This document shows positions 8,163 through 16,088 of a DNA stretch of 52,463 nt, piece after piece. A program made the translations under genes and the position numbers. Within the stretch, counting starts at the first letter, position 1. Each line of letters opens with the position of its first letter. The DNA lies in contig NZ_JXKM01000010.1 of assembly GCF_001885905.1 (NCBI RefSeq), positions 33,122 to 85,584 of the forward strand. The letters are read 5' to 3'. The notes under the pieces are model-generated. The model had not been told where the DNA came from. It did no database searches and worked only from the letters and a program-made list of their open reading frames with translations. The stretch is from Enterococcus devriesei (lineage in GTDB: Bacteria; Bacillota; Bacilli; Lactobacillales; Enterococcaceae).

Positions 8163-8918
8163 GTGTTAGCAAAAACTGTACACGTTGTTCTTGAAGACAG
8201 AAAGATCAATGGAGCCGTTAAATTAAGAAATACAGAATATTATTTTAGAGTGGATCAACAGAAGATTGCTGAGGATTTGAAGCCTGGAACGCTCGCTTTT
8301 TCTTCAGATGGACAGCTTGTTTACGTTCTCGAAGTAATCGATGATCGAACGCCTGAAGAAGAAGCTGCATACACTGGGGTCTTGACGAAAATATTTGATG
8401 AAGATCCGGCCATAAAGTCAGGTGAAAAAGCCATCGAGCAGCAAAAAAGGTCAGCTTTTGAAAAGGTTGTTTATACAGGAATTATTGTTGAATTGGTTGA
8501 TAAGAAATTCAAACGGACTGACAAAAACTTAAAGTTCAAGTCTTCAGAGAAGATCAATGACAAGATCTCTAAAGGGGATATTGTGCCTATCATATTGCAT
8601 ACGAAGGACGGCCGGAAAGAGAAACTATATGTTTTAGTTCAACGGATTATTGAGAATGCGTCACAGAAACAGCGATTCATGAATACAAGACGAAGACCCG
8701 TGAGTTGGTTGTATAAAAAGACGGAAAAGGGCTATAAGAAAATGAAATACGCAGATGTAGTCAAGGAGCATAAAGAAGTCAAGAAAACAAAATCGCCAAC
8801 CATGCCAAAGGAGAACAGACAGTCTGAATCCGTTAAAAAAGGAAAAGCCAGGGACGGAGCAGATAAAGAGTTCAATCGAGAAGTCCACGATTTTGTGATT
8901 CGAAAACGAAAAGATTAG
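8163..8918 (+). CDS. Hypothetical basic plasmid protein
   Basis: I do not recognise the family with confidence. I place the start at the GTG at 8163, behind the strong GGGGGAGTGAT; the upstream TTG at 8118 has no such site. The protein is about 251 aa. An N-terminal beta-rich part (TVHVVLEDRKINGAVKLRN...LKPGTLAFSSDGQLVYVLEVI) and a second similar part (VVYTGIIVELVDKKFKRTD...GDIVPIILHTKDGRKEKLYVLVQRI) look like two copies of one small fold. The tail is lysine-rich and disordered. It sits downstream of the origin, a position often held by plasmid accessory genes. Confidence 0.7.
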   Translation: MLAKTVHVVLEDRKINGAVKLRNTEYYFRVDQQKIAEDLKPGTLAFSSDGQLVYVLEVIDDRTPEEEAAYTGVLTKIFDEDPAIKSGEKAIEQQKRSAFEKVVYTGIIVELVDKKFKRTDKNLKFKSSEKINDKISKGDIVPIILHTKDGRKEKLYVLVQRIIENASQKQRFMNTRRRPVSWLYKKTEKGYKKMKYADVVKEHKEVKKTKSPTMPKENRQSESVKKGKARDGADKEFNREVHDFVIRKRKD

Positions 8919-9037
8919 GCGTGAAATTGAATCTGATAACTCTTTTTTGAGAGGCGGGATTTTAGCACATTTTGCGTGGATATTCCAAAAATATCATGAA
9001 CGGGTGTTTTTCAATCCTAAAAGGTAAAAAAATAAAC

Positions 9038-9076
9038 CGAACATGTGTTCGCTTTCGGTTAGAACTCTGTTATAAT
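9038..9076 (+). promoter_or_regulatory. SOS (LexA/DinR) box and promoter
   Basis: CGAACATGTGTTCG (9038-9051) is a perfect Gram-positive SOS box (CGAAC-N4-GTTCG). A -10 TATAAT lies 19 bases downstream at 9071-9076, so the box overlaps the -35 region. Transcription would start near 9083. The 78-codon frame opening with GTG at 9082 cannot be translated from that start, so what this promoter expresses is unclear. Confidence 0.78.
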
Positions 9077-9082
9077 TATCTG

Positions 9083-9767
9083 TGAGATTAAGACGTCTAT
9101 CTCATTTGAAAGCTATTTTGATTATTTGTCTATGTAAAAATATTCTGATTCGCAACTATTCTGACAATTTATTTTTCAAAATTCTTATTGTGCTTAATAT
9201 AGTTACGAGGTTAAATATAAATAACGTTGACTTGCTAGTTGATTGGATGAATATGCCGTTTTATGTAGGAATTGATCATGTGAAGTATCGAATAAGAGAA
9301 CAGAAAGAAAGGGGATAAAAAAACAGAGAATTAGTATGCTTGGCTAAGTAATTTATACTTGAGAGTTTGTTAGAATGATTCTTTTTTAGAACTACTTCTT
9401 GACTTAACAGGAATGAAAGGCTTAAACTGAAAGCGAATTAGTTCTTGCCTCTCAAGCAGGATGCTATATTGTTTGAAAAAAATAACAAAAGGCTCAACTG
9501 ATCTCGGGAGTTTCTCAGGCTCCGTCAGCGATCAGCTGAGGTAGTAAGACAAGACCCTTACTACGTTAACCCTCGGCTGTCATGGATTTCTCCAGACATT
9601 CGTCATTATATCAAAATTAGAATAGTATTGTTAGAATATTTCACCCCAAAAGGGAACGAATTTTCGAGTAATAGGACTTCTATTGATATTTTTTAAATGC
9701 GAATGTTGGATAAATGCCCCGTGAGTCGAGTAAGGGATACGTAGTGTAGACTACGTATCCCTTTTTT
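9083..9767 (+). ncRNA. Candidate SOS-controlled structured transcript
   Basis: This stretch of about 680 bases between the SOS promoter and a strong terminator has no convincing gene. The only frame (to a stop at 9316-9318) lacks a start with a good ribosome-binding site and has an unremarkable composition. Compact hairpins appear later: CTCAACTGATC (9493-9503) with GATCAGCTGAG (9530-9540), enclosing GGAG/CTCC; then GTAGTAAG with CTTACTAC (9541-9564), a perfect 8-base stem; and CTTGCCTCTCAAG. A leftover of an SOS-regulated gene is an alternative. Confidence 0.4.
9729..9767 (+). terminator. Strong intrinsic terminator
   Basis: AAGGGATACGTAG pairs with CTACGTATCCCTT (12 or more base pairs, about 6-base loop), followed by T7. 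It ends any transcript from the SOS promoter before the gene at 9820. Confidence 0.85.
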
Positions 9768-9819
9768 TGTTGTTTTAGACAAGAGCTGATTCTTAATAAA
9801 AAATAGTTGGAGGTGTCCT

Positions 9820-10218
9820 ATGGGTGCAATTGGGATTGAGGTACGAGCAAAAGATTTAGAAACAGTCAGTACAAAAATTAAATTGTTGAATAATCAAATT
9901 TGGTTTTTGGAAGAAGGATTTGCGGTGAAGTATTGCTATTTCTTTGAACATGGACGGAAAGTACCTGTTCAGGTAGATCGTGTGAGCGTCGAGGAAATAT
10001 TTCCCAAGATTCGTTTTATCTTTGATCAAAAGAATCAAGTGATCGCTGAGAGAGCTTGTCCAGACACAAGGCTACGAACGACTAGAAAAAATAAGTGGCT
10101 TTCAGTAGGGAATGGCTCTGGAAACAATCGTGCGTTGTATTTTTATCAAATGATCCAGCGGATTGAAGATACGGAGTATGCAAAGCAAATGCTAGCACAT
10201 TATTACAGTAAAAAATGA
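9820..10218 (+). CDS. Hypothetical protein, 132 aa
   Basis: Not recognised. The ATG at 9820 follows TTGGAGGTG, a good site. The protein is soluble, basic and mixed alpha/beta (GIEVRAKDLETVSTKIKLLN, aromatic EEGFAVKYCYFFEHGRKVPVQVD, then a C-terminal helix ending HYYSKK). No catalytic motif is evident. It stands alone between a strong terminator and a structured non-coding element. Codon use and start site suggest a real gene. Confidence 0.7.
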   Translation: MGAIGIEVRAKDLETVSTKIKLLNNQIWFLEEGFAVKYCYFFEHGRKVPVQVDRVSVEEIFPKIRFIFDQKNQVIAERACPDTRLRTTRKNKWLSVGNGSGNNRALYFYQMIQRIEDTEYAKQMLAHYYSKK

Positions 10219-10248
10219 TTGATCGCTTAACAAGATTAAAGAATCAAG

Positions 10249-10589
10249 GTTAAACGTTTATTGTTTGCTAGATAACCACTAGCAATTATCTTTCTAACAC
10301 ATTATCCGAAAAGCGCTGATGACGAGGGCTTTCGGAACCAAAACTGAATAGATGAAGTTCGGGAAGTAGAACCCCCTCCAAATTAATCAGCATGGCTACT
10401 AAGGGATTTGGAGTAACCATTCAAAAGGAATGGTGAGCCACCAAACATTTGAGGATTTGCGAAGACGTATAATCGATACTGAGCGAATATCCGGCCTCAA
10501 TAGGAGTTAGATTTCTCCGGTTGTAAAAATCTGCGAAAGCTTTTTGTTCTACGAATACACAATTATTTAGTAAACAATAAACGTTTAAC
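10249..10589. ncRNA. Candidate large structured RNA closed by 22-bp inverted repeats
   Basis: A non-coding 341-base element has ends at 10249-10270 and 10568-10589 that are inverted repeats matching at 21 of 22 positions. Inside, hairpins follow one another: GCTAG/CTAGC (10267-10283), CCGAAAAGC/GCTTTCGG, GTTC/GAAC, CTCCAAAT/ATTTGGAG, ACCATTC/GGAATGGT (perfect, AAA(A) loop), GAGG/CCTC, GGAG/CTCC and GCGAAAGC. This could be a multi-domain RNA with a long closing helix, or a MITE-like element. The strand is not settled. Confidence 0.5.
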
Positions 10590-10630
10590 TAGACACTATG
10601 TATCCAGGATACTAAGAAGGGAGCATACCA

Positions 10631-10945
10631 ATGCGAGAAAGAAAAACGATCACACTTCCAATCGGAAAAACAGTCGATCCGATTTGGGATAAAAAGAATA
10701 TCATGGTAGCAATCAAAGTCATGCCAAACATGAGCTTGTCACTATTTGAAAATGAGGTACTAGACGGTCAATCCATTTATAACTTAGAGAGGATTGTTTT
10801 AGTTACAAAGTACAAAAAGCAAACAGAAATCCCTATTAAGCAGGTTGTTTTAGCAGTTGACGGCAGCTATCGCTGCTACGTCACTGATGACGTGAATATC
10901 AATCGTGGCGAATTAGTGTTACCTCGTATGAAGAAGAAAAAGTAG
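10631..10945 (+). CDS. Hypothetical protein, 104 aa
   Basis: Not recognised. It starts at an ATG behind AAGAAGGGAGC. The protein is small and beta-rich with basic ends (MRERKTITLPIGK...; ...ELVLPRMKKKK). It begins a cluster of short plus-strand genes (10631, 10976, 11115, 11439) that are probably co-transcribed; the next gene follows after 30 bases. Confidence 0.7.
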   Translation: MRERKTITLPIGKTVDPIWDKKNIMVAIKVMPNMSLSLFENEVLDGQSIYNLERIVLVTKYKKQTEIPIKQVVLAVDGSYRCYVTDDVNINRGELVLPRMKKKK

Positions 10946-10975
10946 GGGCCACCCTATAGTGAAGGAGGGCCCACC

Positions 10976-11152
10976 TTGCCTACTAAGAATCCGCGAAGGA
11001 AATTTGTCTTCAAAAAAGGAACGAGCGAAAAGCTTGATTGGTTAGTAGATCAACAGAATAAGAATTCAAAGAAAAAAGTTTATCCATATGAAGTTGTAGA
11101 GGAGTTGATAGAAAATGCATACATCATACAAAAAGCCTTCGGAAAGACATGA
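10976..11152 (+). CDS. Small basic protein, 58 aa, TTG start
   Basis: A frame opens with TTG at 10976, well placed behind GAAGGAGGG, and gives a 58-aa basic protein (PTKNPRRKFVFKKG..., ...YPYEVVEELIENAY). It overlaps the next gene by 38 bases in another frame, a sign of translational coupling. The C-terminal helix resembles small DNA-binding or regulator proteins of plasmids, but I assign no family. Confidence 0.6.
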   Translation: MPTKNPRRKFVFKKGTSEKLDWLVDQQNKNSKKKVYPYEVVEELIENAYIIQKAFGKT

Positions 11153-11360
11153 ACTCGTTCAAATGATCAATCGTGTTTCTATGAGGGAGTTAAGAAAAGA
11201 TTTGAGAAACGCAAAGTTTTTATCAGTATTTAGCGCTGTTTTAACTATTGGTTTGTATTTTGTCGGCACGGGTTATATAGTTTCTGCTTTTTGTACGATC
11301 CTGTCCTATATTTTCGCAAAGATTATCGAAAGTGCTCTTATGAGATCACAAATAAATTGA
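11115..11360 (+). CDS. Small membrane protein, 81 aa
   Basis: The ATG at 11115 follows GAGGAG. About 38 charged N-terminal residues (KKPSERHELVQMINRVSMRELRKDLR) precede two hydrophobic segments, about residues 35-54 and 56-73 (FLSVFSAVLTIGLYFVGTGY; IVSAFCTILSYIFAKII). It is predicted to be an inner-membrane hairpin with a cytoplasmic N-terminus. Function unknown; it overlaps the preceding small gene. Confidence 0.68.
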   Translation: MHTSYKKPSERHELVQMINRVSMRELRKDLRNAKFLSVFSAVLTIGLYFVGTGYIVSAFCTILSYIFAKIIESALMRSQIN

Positions 11361-11438
11361 CAAGATTTATGTTCAGCTGAAGTTTGAGAAACATTTACAA
11401 ATAGAAATTACGGATTTTTATTTGAGGGAGAAAATCGA

Positions 11439-11765
11439 ATGATGCAGCAGGCGTTAACGAAGAGTGAACAACTTAAGTCAGGAGACATTATCAGAATTGT
11501 TTTCTATGAACAGAATTGCGGTATAGATGAAACAGTTTTTACAGCGATTGTTGTTGAGCTCAAAGAATGTTTCATAGCTATTCCACAAGATTTCCAAGGG
11601 CACATCTTTAACGCAGCGAAAAAAGGAGCAGTTTGGAAAATAGAAATTGATTGGCTTTTAGAAAACGATACGGAAGCGTATCTGATTGAACGATTTGACG
11701 ATTTAGTGTCAAAGCTTTGGAAAGTTGTCCCGCCAATAGTAATGATTATGAGTGAAATCTTTTGA
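11439..11765 (+). CDS. Hypothetical protein, 108 aa
   Basis: Not recognised. It begins ATGATG behind GAGGGAGAAAA; the second ATG is also possible. The protein is acidic and mostly beta (SGDIIRIVFYEQNCGIDETVFTAIVVELKECFIAIPQDF), ending in a short hydrophobic stretch (LWKVVPPIVMIMSEIF). The first part resembles small beta-barrel proteins, but that is only a pattern impression. Confidence 0.6.
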   Translation: MMQQALTKSEQLKSGDIIRIVFYEQNCGIDETVFTAIVVELKECFIAIPQDFQGHIFNAAKKGAVWKIEIDWLLENDTEAYLIERFDDLVSKLWKVVPPIVMIMSEIF

Positions 11766-11930
11766 AGTAAAGTTAAATTTTTGAAGTCACGATAAAAAGC
11801 ATAAATCATTAGTAGAATACCTAAACTAGTCAAGAAGCTGAAAAAAACATAAAAAAATTCACATTGACACCTTCACTAACATGATATCAGAAATTAAATG
11901 GAAAGTATGCTAACGGAGAATAGGAGAATA

Positions 11931-12104
11931 TCACTTCTTTTTAAACTGCAAAAGTAAAAATACAAAGATAAAGAAAAATAGAGATTCCCACAGAGTTGTC
12001 GTCCAACTGAAAGTTTTGCTAACTCCGAAGAACAAATTGCCAAGGTTGGAGACAAAAAGATAGATGAATGTTACCCAAATTGATGTTAGTACTCTTTTTA
12101 ACAC
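11931..12104 (-). CDS. Small membrane protein, 57 aa, GTG start
   Basis: On the minus strand, a GTG at 12102-12104 behind AAGGGAGTG opens a 57-aa protein with two hydrophobic segments (VLTSIWVTFIYLFVSNLGNL and LWESLFFFIFVFLLLQF) and a basic KKK tail. The clear ribosome-binding site and membrane pattern support a real gene. Role unknown. Confidence 0.6.
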   Translation of the reverse strand: MLKRVLTSIWVTFIYLFVSNLGNLFFGVSKTFSWTTTLWESLFFFIFVFLLLQFKKK

Positions 12105-12188
12105 GGAATCACTCCCTTTTAAATAAGGTTATACAAATTAGGATAAAAAGTCTAGTAACGACGGGAATCAAGGCAGAAGTTGCATAAA

Positions 12189-12215
12189 TAAAAAAGACTC
12201 TGCTTTAGAGTCTAA
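12189..12215 (-). terminator. Terminator of the 12.2-12.5 kb gene
   Basis: AGACTC (12195-12200) and GAGTCT (12208-12213) form a hairpin overlapping the stop codon, followed on the minus strand by a T6 run. Confidence 0.7.
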
Positions 12216-12457
12216 TTAAAGGACACACTTTGTTCTTTTAATTGTTTGATTATCTCAGTGACATAAGCGTCTTGAAAATCTTTACGGAAGGACTTTAGAA
12301 ATTCCTCAGAAAAGAAATCAAAATTTTTTTCTGAATATGCTAGCAATTCTTCAGGAGTTTTAAATTCTGCAATAACAGAAGCGCTGTCGAAAGAATCAGC
12401 TATGCGCAATGAAACTGATTTCATTAAAGAAATAACATCAATTTGTGTTCTTAACAT
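12212..12457 (-). CDS. Hypothetical protein, about 81 aa
   Basis: The start is chosen at the ATG at 12455-12457 (MLRTQIDVIS), which has AGAGGTGAT at the right distance; an upstream in-frame ATG has none. The product is a small helical acidic protein (TPEELLAYSEKNFDFFSEEFLKSFRKDF). Not recognised. It lies in a minus-strand group of small genes, each with its own terminator. Confidence 0.65.
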   Translation of the reverse strand: MLRTQIDVISLMKSVSLRIADSFDSASVIAEFKTPEELLAYSEKNFDFFSEEFLKSFRKDFQDAYVTEIIKQLKEQSVSFN

Positions 12458-12548
12458 AAAAATCACCTCTTCTGTTGAGTGTAACATAATTGAATAGAAC
12501 TATCTGGAACTATCCGGTAACCCAAGTCAATAAAGAAGAAGCATTAAA

Positions 12549-12746
12549 CTAATCTAGTGCTTGTTTAACCTTCATTAGTCCAATGTAAAAGGATTTAGAA
12601 ATAGATTTACCACATTTTTTACAAGCGTAATCTCCAGTGGGAATATCGTTAAAAACCTCTTTTTCATACTCATGATTACACTCTTGATCTTCTTTTTCTA
12701 AGTGCATCTTTCTTAATTCAAGAGAACGTTCTAATTCAATGGACAC
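12549..12746 (-). CDS. Small zinc-ribbon-like protein, 65 aa, GTG start
   Basis: A GTG at 12746 behind AAGGTGAG opens a 65-aa protein whose central part has CNHEY then YACKKCGKS, a Cys-His...Cys-x-x-Cys set that could bind zinc. The N-terminus is a charged helix. Function unknown; adaptor or regulator roles are common for such small ribbons. Confidence 0.62.
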   Translation of the reverse strand: MSIELERSLELRKMHLEKEDQECNHEYEKEVFNDIPTGDYACKKCGKSISKSFYIGLMKVKQALD

Positions 12747-12843
12747 AGATACTCACCTTCTGCGAATTATTTTTACCACAAGCAATTTTTTTAAAGGGGT
12801 AAAAAGATAGTTTTAATAAACCAACTAACTCAGTTTATTGAAG

Positions 12844-12871
12844 AAAAAACACTGAGCAGTTAACTCAGTGT
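12844..12871 (-). terminator. Terminator of the 12.9-13.1 kb gene
   Basis: CACTGAG (12850-12856) and CTCAGTG (12864-12870) form a perfect stem, with T6 following on the minus strand. Confidence 0.8.
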
Positions 12872-12883
12872 AAAAGACAGGAC

Positions 12884-13120
12884 CTATTTATTCATAATTT
12901 TTTTACAATTATTCACAGCGCTTTTCATTGTATCAAAACTATTGATATCAATGTCGTAGATAAACAGATTCATTTTCATTGATTTGATTTCCTTCAAATT
13001 TAAAACGGCAAATATACTTGTAATATTTTTGGATTTAGAATTATTGAAGTGGGCCTTTTCTAGGGAAGAGTACATTCGGTAATTAGAAACATAAACGTGT
13101 ACAGGATAAAAGTTAATCAT
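12884..13120 (-). CDS. Hypothetical protein, about 78 aa
   Basis: The start is set at the ATG at 13118-13120 (MINFYPVHVY), behind GAGGATGTG; the upstream ATG at 13153 lacks a site. The protein looks beta-rich with a C-terminal helix (SFDTMKSAVNNCKKIMNK). Not recognised. It has its own terminator, and a possible small RNA or attenuator upstream. Confidence 0.6.
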   Translation of the reverse strand: MINFYPVHVYVSNYRMYSSLEKAHFNNSKSKNITSIFAVLNLKEIKSMKMNLFIYDIDINSFDTMKSAVNNCKKIMNK

Positions 13121-13217
13121 TGTTTTCACATCCTCGTGGTATTCAATAACCATAACATTAAAAAGCCCTTTAATGTGAATACGAGGAACAACGTAAGTAA
13201 AACGTAATAAGGACCAT

Positions 13218-13312
13218 GAAGGATGAATAAAACCAGCTGTTTCCGCAACTGGCTTAGAGCTAAAATGATGTACTTCGACTGTTTCTTTAGCTCTGCATTA
13301 GTATAACACGTA
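13218..13312 (-). ncRNA. Candidate small RNA or leader attenuator
   Basis: On the minus strand a -10-like TATACT precedes about 95 bases with two stems. AGAGCTAAA pairs with TTTAGCTCT (about 13256-13297). The second is terminator-like: CCAGTTG with CAGCTGG, then TTTTAT (about 13228-13250). It could be an independent small RNA or a regulated leader of the 12.9-13.1 kb gene. A palindrome, ATGTTC-TAAC-GAACAT, lies upstream at 13332-13347. Confidence 0.45.
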
Positions 13313-13437
13313 TATTTTTGAGAAGTTTATAAATGTTCTAACGAACATCAGATGAGTCGGCTACTCAACCTAGCAATAATATCTGAAATAAGATTTGAAA
13401 AATATTGCCAGTGGAGTTGAACTATTGTTCAACATTA

Positions 13438-14376
13438 CTATTTGTCTTCAATTTCATCAATGAAGACTGAAATATCATTTTTGAAAATGTACTTACTAAA
13501 TTGTTCGCTTAGGATTTGGCTGACATTTCGGTAAGCGAAGGTAGGCGTGTTAGGTAAAGTATAGTAATAAATACCATTTTTTTGATAGATCGGATCAGGT
13601 ACGGTCGTTGTCTGATTTCCTTCAATTGCATTTCCAGCGTCCGCTGCTATATCAATAATAAAGGCCCCCGTTTTTAACTGCCCTTGCTCTGCAATAGTCA
13701 TAATGGGCTTACCCGAATCGCCCACTTCAATGCCGTTAATGATAATCGAGTATTTAGAAAGTTGTTGTTTGAATTGCGGAAGTGTTTTTCGATAAAAAAG
13801 TCGGACAGAAGAAGAAATTTTTGAGATCGCATGGAAAGCACCTTGAGCTGCATTTCCGGACCCTAAAATAGCAATCTCACAATTACTATTTGGTAATAAG
13901 CCAAAATTCAAGAGAGCATGTAATACTCCGGCATAACCAGCATAGAAGCTGTTTTGATAAACGAAGTTTCTAGGAATCAACTGTGTAGGATAAGCATTTT
14001 CCTGATAGTACATCATGGGTCTTTGATTATCGATATCAAGAATATAGAGATTTTTAGGAATTGCTTGAGTCTCCATAAATTCTTTACCTGATCCCAGTGG
14101 ATGAGTCCAACCAATAATCATCTGATTTTGACGAATCAAGTCGTAATCAGATGGTTGGAGGAGTTTGAGAGAGAAGATTCCCTCACAAGAGGCAAAAATT
14201 TCAGAACGGGTTAAAATAGTGCAACCTGCTTTTCGATAATTATCATCAGGGATACTTAGCGAGTCACCAAAACCATTCTCGATATAAATTGAATTGGCGA
14301 ATTGCTTGATATGTTCAGGTAACAAAGGGACGCGACGCTCATTTGGAAAATTTGACTTTATAAAACCTAATTTCAT
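13438..14376 (-). CDS. ceo: N5-(carboxyethyl)ornithine synthase
   Basis: This 312-aa protein belongs to the alanine dehydrogenase/PNT N-terminal superfamily and is similar along its whole length to lactococcal CEO synthase. Recognised blocks are MKLGFIKSNFPNERRVPLLPEHI, EGIFSLKLLQPSDYDLI, MIIGWTHPLGSG, YQNSFYAGYAGVLHA and the nucleotide-binding AILGSGNAAQGAFHAIS. The enzyme reductively condenses pyruvate with the side-chain amino group of ornithine (or lysine) using NADPH. The ATG at 14376 follows GGAGTTGG. It stands alone. In Lactococcus this gene is also carried on mobile DNA. Confidence 0.85.
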   Translation of the reverse strand: MKLGFIKSNFPNERRVPLLPEHIKQFANSIYIENGFGDSLSIPDDNYRKAGCTILTRSEIFASCEGIFSLKLLQPSDYDLIRQNQMIIGWTHPLGSGKEFMETQAIPKNLYILDIDNQRPMMYYQENAYPTQLIPRNFVYQNSFYAGYAGVLHALLNFGLLPNSNCEIAILGSGNAAQGAFHAISKISSSVRLFYRKTLPQFKQQLSKYSIIINGIEVGDSGKPIMTIAEQGQLKTGAFIIDIAADAGNAIEGNQTTTVPDPIYQKNGIYYYTLPNTPTFAYRNVSQILSEQFSKYIFKNDISVFIDEIEDK

Positions 14377-14536
14377 AATTCCAACTCCATTTCAATTTTA
14401 GTTTTTGTATAGATTTGTTCTCAGAGAAATGTTTCATGAGGCTGTTTTCGTACATCTTAAGTCTAACACAGTTTTGAGGTGGAATTTTAACGTTCAGAGA
14501 GGATACGTCCGCTAACGGAGGAAAGGAGATTTAGCA

Positions 14537-14800
14537 ATGAAAAGTCTAGTTGGATCCACGTAGGGTCATCCATTACTCTATTTACGAGGTTACTACCGAT
14601 TGTATCAGCAAACTAGAGATGAAATTAAGAGACAAGAGATTATAGAGAAAATGAGCGGAATTATCGACAAAAATCGTAAACAGTTTTTGATGCCCGAAGG
14701 CTGAGATAGGGAGTTTGTAGAGATAGTTCAGTTACTTGGATATAAAATTGATTTAGTAGAGGAAAAAATATTGAAAAACTTAGATGAATTATCAACTTAG
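14537..14800 (+). pseudogene. Small gene with two in-frame stop codons
   Basis: An ATG at 14537 behind GAAAGGAG opens an 87-codon frame interrupted by TAG at 14561-14563 and TGA at 14702-14704, with no frameshift. Read through, it gives a helical charged protein (YYRLYQQTRDEIKRQEIIEKM; FVEIVQLLGYKIDLVEEKIL). The intact frame on both sides of each stop shows two nonsense mutations in a formerly real gene of unknown family. Confidence 0.6.
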
Positions 14801-14832
14801 CTAGCAAGCGTAAAACTTCAAGGAGGGAAAGA

Positions 14833-15183
14833 ATGAAACAAGAAAGTATTGTCCAATCGAATAATGAATTACTAAATGATAAAAGGGTATTAATGGTTAA
14901 TCCCAAAGACGAGGTATCTGTTAAAACAATCAAAACAGATAGCAGAGGGTACACAAGGCTAATAGATCAGTATTGCAGCAATCACTTTGGTAAGAGTTTT
15001 ACTTTTAAGGACTTCAACAATTGGTTAGTAAATAGAGGCATTAAGGTGGTTCAAAATAACGGAACAACAGCATTAACGCAAGCAATATTTGTCTCATATA
15101 TTAGTTATCACTATATTCTAACGAAAAATTATAGACAAGATAAAGAGGTTGGATTGGAAATAATCATGAATATATGGATTTGA
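14833..15183 (+). CDS. Hypothetical protein, probably truncated by IS insertion
   Basis: A 116-aa frame starts at an ATG behind AAGGAGGGAAAG. The middle (SRGYTRLIDQYCSNHFGKSFTFKDFNNWL...) is soluble and helical. It stops 10 bases before the left end of the IS element at 15193, so the last residues may come from the insertion border. Not recognised. The stop-containing gene just upstream may have been its operon partner. Confidence 0.6.
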   Translation: MKQESIVQSNNELLNDKRVLMVNPKDEVSVKTIKTDSRGYTRLIDQYCSNHFGKSFTFKDFNNWLVNRGIKVVQNNGTTALTQAIFVSYISYHYILTKNYRQDKEVGLEIIMNIWI

Positions 15184-15216
15184 GTCAATATCTTGGACAA
15201 ATTTTAGTAGAGACGG

Positions 15217-16038
15217 CTATGCCATTTCCTCTCTTGACAGATCTTCAAACTCCTGTGGAGTTAGATAACCAATCGAACTATGGATTCGATTTCGATTATA
15301 GAATCCTTCAATGTAGCTAAATAACGACCGATTTGCTTCTTCAAAATCTGAGTAAGTAGTCGTATATACTTCTTCTTTTTTCAATGAGGCATGGAAAGAT
15401 TCGATTCCCGCATTATCATAAGGCGTTCCTTTTAGGCTATAGGAATGTCTTATTTTGTTGGATTTAAGCCAGTTTTCCACGTCAATTGCTGTATATTGGC
15501 TGCCTAAATCAGTGTGTAGAATCATTCCTTCTGGAATGGGATAATGCTTTTTTGCTTTATTCAATGTTTGGATCACACAATCTACAGTCATTCGTTTTGA
15601 AAATGTATAGCTAATAATTTTTTTAGTATGTAAATCCATGATTGAAGACAAGTAGCACCAACTATTTTTCTTGGTAGGAATGTAAGTGATATCAGCCACC
15701 CATTTTTCACAAATCGTTTTAGTAGAAAAATCTTGGTTTAAGATATTTACTCTGGATACCACTGCTTGTTTATTACTTTGTGGTTTGTATTTTCTAATAG
15801 TAATAGAACGTAAACTCAGTTGTCGCATTAGTTTTTGTACGTGTCTAAGTGAAACTGAAATGTTTTCTTTGAGCAATACATGATAGATTTTTGTCGCACC
15901 ATATCGCTGTTTGTTTTCAAAAAAGATATCAGTAATTTTCCGTTTCAAGAAATTATTTTTTATTTGCGTAGCAGTTAAAGGTTTATTTTTATAGAAATAA
16001 TAGACACTTCTGGGAATTTCTAATAACCGACACAACAA
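15217..16038 (-). CDS. IS3-family transposase OrfB (DDE integrase domain)
   Basis: This 273-aa protein has an N-terminal HTH_21-like part (LLCRLLEIPRSVYYF, RYGATKIYHVL) and an rve integrase core with all three acidic blocks: WVADITYIPT (D), ILHTDLGSQYT (D) and GTPYDNAGIESFHASLKKEE (E). The frame is open upstream of the ATG and joins orfA through a -1 shift, so the active enzyme is probably the OrfAB fusion. It looks intact. Confidence 0.9.
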   Translation of the reverse strand: MLCRLLEIPRSVYYFYKNKPLTATQIKNNFLKRKITDIFFENKQRYGATKIYHVLLKENISVSLRHVQKLMRQLSLRSITIRKYKPQSNKQAVVSRVNILNQDFSTKTICEKWVADITYIPTKKNSWCYLSSIMDLHTKKIISYTFSKRMTVDCVIQTLNKAKKHYPIPEGMILHTDLGSQYTAIDVENWLKSNKIRHSYSLKGTPYDNAGIESFHASLKKEEVYTTTYSDFEEANRSLFSYIEGFYNRNRIHSSIGYLTPQEFEDLSREEMA

Positions 16039-16088
16039 AGAAACAGTGTAATCCTTACACCATTTTTCTATAAATTGAACAAGCGAAT

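Noticed and set aside
9082..9318. 78-codon frame directly after the SOS promoter
   Set aside because: Its GTG lies at the predicted transcript start, there is no ribosome-binding site, and the composition is not protein-like. It is treated as part of a non-coding or relic stretch.
13256..13297. AGAGCTAAA stem considered as a Cas9 tracrRNA or repeat
   Set aside because: The similarity is limited to the short GAGCTA string. No repeat array or cas gene is present.
13332..13347. Palindrome ATGTTCTAACGAACAT considered as an SOS box
   Set aside because: The half-sites are in the opposite order (GTTC...GAAC) from the Gram-positive SOS box (GAAC...GTTC).
14661..14954. 97-codon minus-strand frame
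   Set aside because: It lies antisense to the stop-containing gene and the start of the 14833 gene, has no ribosome-binding site and is leucine/serine-rich, as shadow frames are.
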